A DNA stretch of 5,897 nt, from positions 1-5,897 of the forward strand of contig JAOZRC010000368.1 of NCBI GenBank assembly GCA_029940345.1, written 5' to 3'. The notes under the pieces were generated by a model. That model was not told the origin of the DNA. It was given only the letters and a program-made list of their open reading frames with translations, and searched no databases. Position 1 is the first letter of the stretch. Each line of letters starts with the position of its first letter. A program made the position numbers and the translations under genes. Source of the stretch: Desulfobacterales bacterium. GTDB taxonomy: Bacteria > Desulfobacterota > Desulfobacteria > Desulfobacterales > JAUCGF01. Positions 1 through 4,111 of the stretch are shown piece after piece.

Positions 1-1623
1 CGCTGGGATTGGTGCTCACCCCAAACCGATAAACATTATGATCTCTTTGACATTTCTTTAAAAAATAGTGACGGAAGCACTGCTAAATTTGCGATCTCGC
101 ATGATATCATCGGCTTAAAATGGATCCAAGAGACGATGAGAAAGAACATGCAAAACCTTACCAAACGGGTCAAGGAACTGAATTGCTTTTTTGGTATTTC
201 CACTTTAGTTGAAAAAAAGGGCACGTCATTAGAAAAAATATACCAGGGAACGGCGAATATCCTTTCCCAATCCTTTCATCATTCAGATATCACTTGCACT
301 CGTATCGCCGCGGAAGAAAAAATATTTCAAACCAGGAATTTTAAAGAAACTTCCTGGAAACTGGCCAGAGATATCAAAGTGCGTGGTAAGCCGAGTGGAA
401 TTATAGAAGTTTGCTATCTGGAAGAAAGGCCCAAATGCGATGAGGGGCCTTTCCTGAAGGAAGAAAGAGCGTTGATTAATGCCGTGGCAGGGCGGCTTGG
501 AAAGATTGCGGAGCTAAAACTGGCCGAAAAAAAAGTCTTGGATAGCGAGCGGCGTTTCCGTGATCTGATTGAAAATTCTCCCTGCGGCATCATTATTATC
601 CGAAACAATAAGGTCGTTTACAGGAATCCGGCGAAAGAACGGCTGACCGGCGCTTTAGAAGACCCCTCTTTATCGGTTACCTTTGAAAACATCCATTCGG
701 ATGACGCCCAAATGATGAACCGGAATTATCAGAAGCTTGTTTCCGGTGAAAAACAACACGTAGAGATGGAATTCAGGTTTTATCCCGTGGATAAAAAGGG
801 GAACAGACTTGCTATGAAATGGGTTTCCTGCCTGGCGCGCTTAATTGAATATCAGGGCCAAGATGCCATCCTGTTTAACCTGACGGATGTCACCCTTGCC
901 AAGGAGCTTGATCATATCCTCAGAATACAGGATAAAATGACATCACTCGGCAGGGTCGCCGCGGGCGTTGCCCATGAAATCCGGAACCCGCTTTCCGGTA
1001 TTAACATCTATCTGAATACATTGGGGAAAATTTCCAGGAACTGTGAAAATCACGAAATGATAAGCAAAATCGTAACTCAGCTTCAATCGGCTTCAAATAA
1101 AATAGAATCCGTCATCAAAAGAGTGATGGATTTTTCCAAACCGGTTGAGCCACGTTTTGTGCAGACCGATATTAACCAGCCGGTCAAGGAAGCCTTCAAT
1201 CTTTCATCGGTTACATTACGAAAGAGCGGAATAATTTTTTCAACAGATCTTTCAGCGGATTTGCCTAAATGCAAGGCAGACCCTCACATGATCGAGCAGG
1301 TGATTCTAAACCTGATTGCCAATGCATCCGAATCCATGCAAAACATGGACAAGGATAAAAAGATAAGCATCTCTTCTTTCATGGAAAACGGAGCCATTTG
1401 TATAAGCGTTGGTGATTCAGGCCCCGGAGTCCCTGGAGAGATTATCGATAATATTTTTGATCCGTTTTACACAACCAAAAGCAACGGTTCGGGGATCGGC
1501 CTCAGCATCTGCCATCGAATTATAACCGATCATGGCGGATCAATTCAGATATCAACCGCCGAACCAAGGGGAGCCGAATTTGTCATCAGGCTCCCGCTAA
1601 ATTCACAGACAGGTGAGCGATGA
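1..1623 (+). CDS. PAS/GAF sensor histidine kinase, 5'-truncated by the window edge
   Basis: Sensor kinase that autophosphorylates a histidine and should pass the phosphate to the overlapping NtrC-type regulator. The frame is open from base 1 with no stop, so the ATG at 136 is internal and the true start lies outside the window. Of the 540 visible codons, residues 1-45 resemble the tail of a PAS domain (strand-rich, ending in 'SHDIIGLKWIQET'). Residues about 53-171 form a GAF-like domain with the signature 'DEGPFLKEERALI'. Residues about 183-305 are a PAS domain beginning 'RRFRDLIENSPCGI'. The HisKA domain carries phospho-acceptor H325 in 'GVAHEIRNPLSG' and has the ExxN pattern (E326, N329) linked to phosphatase activity in HisKA kinases. 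The ATPase domain has an N box (N441), G1 box 'DSGPG' (D472), F box 'FDPFYTTK' (486-493) and G2 box 'GSGIGL' (496-501). No membrane segment is visible, so the shown part is cytoplasmic. The ligand is unknown. Its stop overlaps the next gene's ATG as ATGA, implying translational coupling. Confidence 0.93.
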   Translation, partial: RWDWCSPQTDKHYDLFDISLKNSDGSTAKFAISHDIIGLKWIQETMRKNMQNLTKRVKELNCFFGISTLVEKKGTSLEKIYQGTANILSQSFHHSDITCTRIAAEEKIFQTRNFKETSWKLARDIKVRGKPSGIIEVCYLEERPKCDEGPFLKEERALINAVAGRLGKIAELKLAEKKVLDSERRFRDLIENSPCGIIIIRNNKVVYRNPAKERLTGALEDPSLSVTFENIHSDDAQMMNRNYQKLVSGEKQHVEMEFRFYPVDKKGNRLAMKWVSCLARLIEYQGQDAILFNLTDVTLAKELDHILRIQDKMTSLGRVAAGVAHEIRNPLSGINIYLNTLGKISRNCENHEMISKIVTQLQSASNKIESVIKRVMDFSKPVEPRFVQTDINQPVKEAFNLSSVTLRKSGIIFSTDLSADLPKCKADPHMIEQVILNLIANASESMQNMDKDKKISISSFMENGAICISVGDSGPGVPGEIIDNIFDPFYTTKSNGSGIGLSICHRIITDHGGSIQISTAEPRGAEFVIRLPLNSQTGER

Positions 1624-3002
1624 TCACTTATTCCATATTTATTATCGATGACGAGGAAACCATACGGGAAGGGATGAGCATGGCCCTTGAAGCGGATTAT
1701 AAGGTCTCCTCTTTTGCGGATGCCGAATCGTCAATCAAAGCGATTTCCGTCAATCCGCCCGATCTGGTTTTGCTTGACATCGGGTTGCCTGCAATGAACG
1801 GCATTGAGGCTCTTGAAAAAATAAAGCAATTGTATCCGCATATTCCGGTGATCATGATAACCGCCTATGAAGACATCCATACAGTCATTTCCGCAATGAA
1901 ACTGGGTGCATACGATTATGTCGTCAAACCGATACAGATGGACAGCCTCGAGATCACCATTAGAAACGGACTGGAAACCATCCGGCTCAGAAAAGAAATC
2001 AGAGCCCTCCAGGACAAATATCTCAAGGAAAACCTCCCCTGTTTTATCGGGGAAAGCGACACAATTCAGGATATGATGGCCTTTTTAGCCAAGGTTGCCA
2101 AAAGTCCCGATACGCCGATTCTTATTTGCGGTGAAACGGGTTCTGGCAAGGAGCTTATTGCTAACGCTGTTCATTACCGAAGCCCCAATTTTAAGGGCAA
2201 CCTGGTTACCGTAAACTGCGCTGCCATCCCCAAAGACCTCATTGAAAGTGAAATTTTCGGATATGCCAAGGGGGCTTTCAGCGGTGCCGCCACTTCAGGT
2301 AAAAAAGGATTAATCGAAGATGCCTCTGGCGGCACCCTGTTTCTCGATGAATTGGGTGACCTTAGTCTGGAAGCCCAGGCAAAACTGCTGCGATTTTTAG
2401 AAAATGGTGAGTTTTATAAGGTTGGCAGCACCAAAAAGCAGTATATTCAGACCCGTGTTGTATCAGCCACGAATATGAATCTGGATAAAATGATCGAAGA
2501 CGGTTTTTTTAGAAAAGACCTTTATTTCCGTATAGGCGTTATCAAAATAAAAGTTCCATCTTTAAATGAACGTCGAAATGATATTATCCTTCTTGCAGAG
2601 CATTTCATATACGAATTCAGCAGAAAGTTTGGCAAAATATTTACCGGTATATCATCTCAGGCCGCAAAGGCCCTGATACATCATAATTGGACTGGTAATG
2701 TTCGTGAATTGAAAAATATCGTGGAAAGAGGTGTTCTGATCGGAAATGGGCCTGAGCTGATGCCGCAGGATCTGGGATTAGAGGATAGAATGCAAACACC
2801 GGAGCGGCAAAGCGGCAAAATGATGTTTCCGCCCATTCCTCCTGAAGGACTGGACTTTTCTGAAATACAACGATCCTTTGAAAAATATTATATCGATGAA
2901 GCTTTTAAAATGGCCAAGGGCAATGAGAGCAAGGCCGCCAAGCTGCTCAACATTAACCATCACACCTTTCGCTACCGCAGAAAAAAATTACTGGTAATCT
3001 AA
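1620..3002 (+). CDS. NtrC-family sigma-54-dependent response regulator
   Basis: Phosphorylation-controlled activator that uses ATP hydrolysis to open promoters bound by sigma-54 RNA polymerase. It is 460 residues, a normal family length. The receiver (1-120) has the acidic pair D10/D11, phospho-acceptor D53 in 'LLDIGLP', T81 and K103. The AAA+ domain (about 142-375) has Walker A 'GETGSGKE' (171-178), Walker B 'GGTLFLDE' (237-244), candidate arginine fingers R298 and R304, and sensor II 'WTGNVREL' (357-364). The sigma-54 contact loop reads GAFSGA (218-223) instead of the usual GAFTGA, a conservative Thr-to-Ser change. A Fis-type helix-turn-helix lies at about 420-457 ('NESKAAKLLNINHHTFRYR'). 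Start: ATG in an ATGA overlap with the kinase stop, with AGGTGA at 1611-1616 as ribosome-binding site. It resembles the AtoC/ZraR/HydG group, but no specific symbol is justified. A likely target is the sigma-54 promoter at 3396-3412, about 400 bp downstream. Confidence 0.95.
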   Translation: MITYSIFIIDDEETIREGMSMALEADYKVSSFADAESSIKAISVNPPDLVLLDIGLPAMNGIEALEKIKQLYPHIPVIMITAYEDIHTVISAMKLGAYDYVVKPIQMDSLEITIRNGLETIRLRKEIRALQDKYLKENLPCFIGESDTIQDMMAFLAKVAKSPDTPILICGETGSGKELIANAVHYRSPNFKGNLVTVNCAAIPKDLIESEIFGYAKGAFSGAATSGKKGLIEDASGGTLFLDELGDLSLEAQAKLLRFLENGEFYKVGSTKKQYIQTRVVSATNMNLDKMIEDGFFRKDLYFRIGVIKIKVPSLNERRNDIILLAEHFIYEFSRKFGKIFTGISSQAAKALIHHNWTGNVRELKNIVERGVLIGNGPELMPQDLGLEDRMQTPERQSGKMMFPPIPPEGLDFSEIQRSFEKYYIDEAFKMAKGNESKAAKLLNINHHTFRYRRKKLLVI

Positions 3003-3023
3003 GACCCTCAGGACAAGCTGAAC

Positions 3024-3031
3024 CGTTTTCC
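3024..3031. repeat. Left 8-bp direct repeat (putative target-site duplication)
   Basis: CGTTTTCC occurs here and again at 3172-3179, one base outside each end of the inverted-repeat element. The symmetric placement suggests a duplicated insertion site. Confidence is limited because an 8-mer can recur by chance. Confidence 0.55.
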
Positions 3032-3171
3032 GGCATCCTTCAAAATAGCATCAAAGTGGTTTACACTCTTTCTATTTCGTCCCTACGGGACTTATCGTAT
3101 TTGTAAGCCTTTGTTCTATAGATATTATGTCCCTAACGGGACAAATTGTAAACTGTCAAATGAAGGATGCT
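3032..3171. mobile_element. MITE-like non-autonomous inverted-repeat element, about 140 bp
   Basis: The ends are a perfect 10-bp inverted repeat, GCATCCTTCA at 3033-3042 and TGAAGGATGC at 3161-3170. Further in, GTTTAC (3059-3064) faces GTAAAC (3148-3153). Each half then carries a small hairpin with GTCCC/GGGAC arms (3079-3091 and 3128-3143). The two halves therefore show the same ordered blocks in opposite orientation, with unequal spacers. An identical 8-bp sequence flanks the whole unit, as expected for a target duplication. No ORF or transposase is present, so any movement would need a transposase supplied elsewhere. It lies between the stop codon of the NtrC-type gene and that operon's terminator, so it would be transcribed in the 3' untranslated region and could fold into a long branched stem. 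Alternative: a REP-type doublet, although these do not normally leave a target duplication. Confidence 0.6.
3079..3143. repeat. Paired GTCCC...GGGAC mini-hairpins (REP-like)
   Basis: Two short palindromes share the same core. GTCCC-TAC-GGGAC lies at 3079-3091 and TGTCCC-TAAC-GGGACA at 3128-3143, about 36 bases apart. Each would form a 5-6 bp G+C-rich stem with a 3-4 base loop, standing out from A+T-rich surroundings. Short G+C hairpins in pairs are typical of REP or MITE interiors. Neither is followed by a T tract, so they are not intrinsic terminators. Confidence 0.7.
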
Positions 3172-3179
3172 CGTTTTCC
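3172..3179. repeat. Right 8-bp direct repeat (putative target-site duplication)
   Basis: Second copy of CGTTTTCC, matching 3024-3031 exactly and in the same orientation, one base beyond the right terminal inverted repeat of the MITE-like element. Confidence 0.55.
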
Positions 3180-3202
3180 ATTCCTTTTTCGCACCCGTCA
3201 AT

Positions 3203-3245
3203 AAATATAGCCCTCCTGTCATTAGAAGGGCTGTATTTCCTTTTT
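3203..3245 (+). terminator. Rho-independent terminator of the kinase/NtrC operon
   Basis: AAATATAGCCCT (3203-3214) pairs with AGGGCTGTATTT (3227-3238), giving a 12-bp stem with one G-T wobble and a 12-base loop. It is followed by CC and a run of five T (3241-3245), with another T run at 3250-3254. The T tract is on the + strand, so it ends transcription coming from the NtrC-type gene. It separates that operon from the sigma-54 promoter downstream. Confidence 0.8.
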
Positions 3246-3269
3246 GTAATTTTTCAAAAATTAGAGCTT

Positions 3270-3301
3270 TTTCGATAAAAAAATTCGAAATACTTCGAAA
3301 T
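3270..3301. promoter_or_regulatory. Candidate upstream activator site (TTCGAAA repeats)
   Basis: TTTCGA (3270-3275) faces TCGAAA (3285-3290) across nine bases. TTCGAAAT occurs twice (3284-3291 and 3294-3301) exactly 10 bases apart, one helical turn, so three related half-sites lie on one DNA face region. The block lies roughly 120-150 bases upstream of the expected sigma-54 start, the usual distance for enhancer sites of NtrC-type activators. The assignment to the neighbouring activator is inference. The region is A+T-rich and the motif is short. Confidence 0.35.
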
Positions 3302-3343
3302 TGCAATATTTTCTAAAAAGCCCCGTGTAAACAATCCAATATA

Positions 3344-3356
3344 CAACATCCTGATA
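3344..3356 (-). promoter_or_regulatory. IHF-like site between activator site and sigma-54 promoter
   Basis: CAACATCCTGATA matches the reverse form of the IHF consensus (YAANNNNTTGATW) at eight of nine defined positions, in A+T-rich surroundings. It lies about 65-80 bases upstream of the predicted start, between the TTCGAAA block and the -24/-12 element, which is where IHF bends DNA in many sigma-54 promoters. The consensus is degenerate, so the site alone is weak evidence. Confidence 0.35.
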
Positions 3357-3395
3357 TAATTCAATAAATATACTCTCCACACTTATCTTTCCGCC

Positions 3396-3412
3396 TTGGC
3401 ACGAATTCTGCA
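3396..3412 (+). promoter_or_regulatory. Sigma-54 (RpoN) -24/-12 promoter of the receiver/CBS/kinase operon
   Basis: TTGGCACGAATTCTGCA matches the sigma-54 consensus (TTGGCACG-N4-TTGCA) with a full -24 box and a -12 box of CTGCA instead of TTGCA. The invariant GG (3398-3399) and GC (3410-3411) are separated by exactly 10 bases, the required spacing. Transcription would start near 3422-3424, giving a leader of about 105 bases before the receiver gene. Such promoters need an NtrC-type activator, and one is encoded immediately upstream, which makes direct control likely though unproven. Confidence 0.78.
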
Positions 3413-3435
3413 AGTATAGTATCTAAAGAGCTAAC

Positions 3436-3522
3436 ATGGGGAACCGGCATAGAAAACAATACCGGGAAAATGGAAACAACACATCAGGGGCTCTGCCTGA
3501 AATAATTATTGACCGGTGTTAA
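3436..3522 (+). CDS. Possible 28-residue leader ORF
   Basis: ATG at 3436 is preceded by AAAGAG (3424-3429) at six-base spacing and opens 28 codons ending in TAA at 3520-3522. The stop is five bases before the receiver ATG. The peptide is hydrophilic and basic at its start ('MGNRHRKQYRENG') and ends 'EIIIDRC'; I recognise no family. The receiver gene lacks a good ribosome-binding site of its own, so this ORF may matter by delivering terminating ribosomes to it. It lies wholly within the predicted sigma-54 leader. It could equally be a chance ORF of this length. Confidence 0.28.
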   Translation: MGNRHRKQYRENGNNTSGALPEIIIDRC

Positions 3523-3527
3523 TTTAA

Positions 3528-3923
3528 ATGGACTTATTTAACAGACTGAAAGATTTAAAGATACTACTTATCGACGATGATGAATGGATAAGGGATTCCA
3601 TGCGTCTTTTTTTCGAGAGTGAGGGATGTGAGCTTGTGACACTTGAAACGGCCGAGGAAGCCATTGAGATGATCGGAAAACAACCTTTTGACATTATCAT
3701 TGCCGATTTCAGATTGCCGTGCATGGATGGCATTGAGATGTTCAAACGGATCCGGGGTTCATGTCGGTGCACCATCAAGATTTTAATCACTGCCTATATG
3801 AATGAAAAAGTTGTATCTGCCGCAAATGAAGCCATGATTCATGATCTGATCGAAAAACCGTTTAAAACGGAAACTATCGAAGAATCCCTGACCAAACTTT
3901 TAACCCGAATTCCCATTAAGTGA
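3528..3923 (+). CDS. Single-domain response regulator (receiver only)
   Basis: A 131-residue protein that is almost entirely a CheY-like receiver and has no output domain. Visible key residues are the acidic pair in 'LLIDDDEW' (D16/D17), phospho-acceptor D60 in 'IIIADFRLP', T88 in 'KILITAY' and K110 in 'LIEKPFK', so it should accept phosphate. Such proteins act by protein-protein contact or as relay intermediates between kinases. The natural partner here is the Cache kinase encoded in the same operon; the upstream kinase or a CheY-like target cannot be excluded. ATG 3528 is the only sensible start because the receiver begins at once ('LKDLKILLIDDD'). The bases before it (3511-3527) hold only a weak purine signal, which may mean coupling to the small upstream ORF. 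Expression is probably sigma-54 dependent. Confidence 0.92.
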   Translation: MDLFNRLKDLKILLIDDDEWIRDSMRLFFESEGCELVTLETAEEAIEMIGKQPFDIIIADFRLPCMDGIEMFKRIRGSCRCTIKILITAYMNEKVVSAANEAMIHDLIEKPFKTETIEESLTKLLTRIPIK

Positions 3924-3926
3924 GGT
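3922..3926 (+). promoter_or_regulatory. Ribosome-binding site that sets the CBS ORF start
   Basis: GAGGT lies five bases before ATG 3932 and overlaps the receiver gene's stop codon. It favours ATG 3932 ('MLFQNRMS') over the upstream ATG at 3920, which would sit inside the receiver gene without a comparable site. Confidence 0.6.
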
Positions 3927-3931
3927 CAACC

Positions 3932-4111
3932 ATGTTGTTTCAAAACCGGATGAGCAAAAAAATTGTTACCGGGCATGAAAACGAATCCATGAGCATTGCG
4001 ACCGAACTGATGAATGAAAACACTATCCCAATGCTGCCGGTATTGAAAAAAAGGCAAACGGACTGGTGTCAATACGGAATAAACAGGAAGGAGCCGCGAC
4101 GAGTAAAATGA
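3932..4111 (+). CDS. Short CBS-motif protein, probably truncated or frameshifted
   Basis: This 59-codon ORF begins eight bases after the receiver stop, with GAGGT at five-base spacing. Residues 1-40 match the front of a CBS motif: 'MLFQNRMSKKIVTG', then a helix ending 'ELMNEN', then 'LPVLKK'. CBS domains usually work in pairs and sense adenine nucleotides or similar ligands; a complete pair needs about 120 residues, so this is far too short. After residue 40 the expected 'G(K/R)LVGIVT' strand is missing in this frame and the tail ('RQTDWCQYGINRKEPRRVK') looks unlike CBS. The break falls at a run of seven A (4046-4052). Both alternative frames past that run regain CBS-like sequence: one gives 'GKRTGVNTE' then a stop at 4080, the other gives 'ANGLVSIRN' and runs in frame into the kinase. 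It is most likely a decayed remnant or a sequencing indel. The stop overlaps the kinase ATG as ATGA, so translation here may still matter for coupling. Confidence 0.5.
   Translation: MLFQNRMSKKIVTGHENESMSIATELMNENTIPMLPVLKKRQTDWCQYGINRKEPRRVK
4046..4052 (+). other. A7 homopolymer at the CBS reading-frame break
   Basis: Seven consecutive A residues encode Lys-Lys plus the first base of Arg in the CBS ORF. CBS similarity ends exactly here in the given frame and resumes in both others. A one-base loss gives 'LKKGKRTGVNTE'; a one-base gain or -1 slip gives 'LKKKANGLVSIRN' and joins the kinase frame. Homopolymers are common sites of mutation, sequencing error and slippage. Confidence 0.6.

Noticed and set aside
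136..138. ATG as the start of the first kinase
   Set aside because: The same frame is open back to base 1 and the upstream 45 codons read like the end of a PAS domain; the ATG is internal and the gene is cut by the window edge.
3079..3143. GTCCC-type repeats as a CRISPR remnant
   Set aside because: Only two copies, very short, palindromic with differing loops, and no matching spacer spacing or cas genes; better explained as hairpins inside the inverted-repeat element.
3266..3321. GCTTTTT (3266-3272) facing AAAAAGC (3315-3321) as a second terminator or element
   Set aside because: Seven A+T-dominated base pairs with a 42-base loop is unlikely to be a stable structure and may be chance in this composition.
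3355..3360. TATAAT, a possible sigma-70 -10 box
   Set aside because: No recognisable -35 box 16-18 bases upstream, and the region is A+T-rich so the hexamer is expected by chance; the sigma-54 element is far better supported.
3484..3500. TCAGG/CCTGA hairpin in the leader, followed by the palindrome AATAATTATT
   Set aside because: Only a 5-bp stem with no T tract; too weak to call an attenuator or riboswitch, and no known riboswitch core is visible.
3920..3922. ATA/GTG/ATG-type early start of the CBS ORF overlapping the receiver stop
   Set aside because: The extra four residues are not part of the CBS motif, and GAGGT at 3922-3926 is correctly spaced for ATG 3932.
4066..4068. GTG as the start of the second kinase
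   Set aside because: It has no ribosome-binding site at proper spacing and adds only low-complexity residues overlapping the CBS ORF; ATG 4108 forms an ATGA overlap like the first operon's junction.
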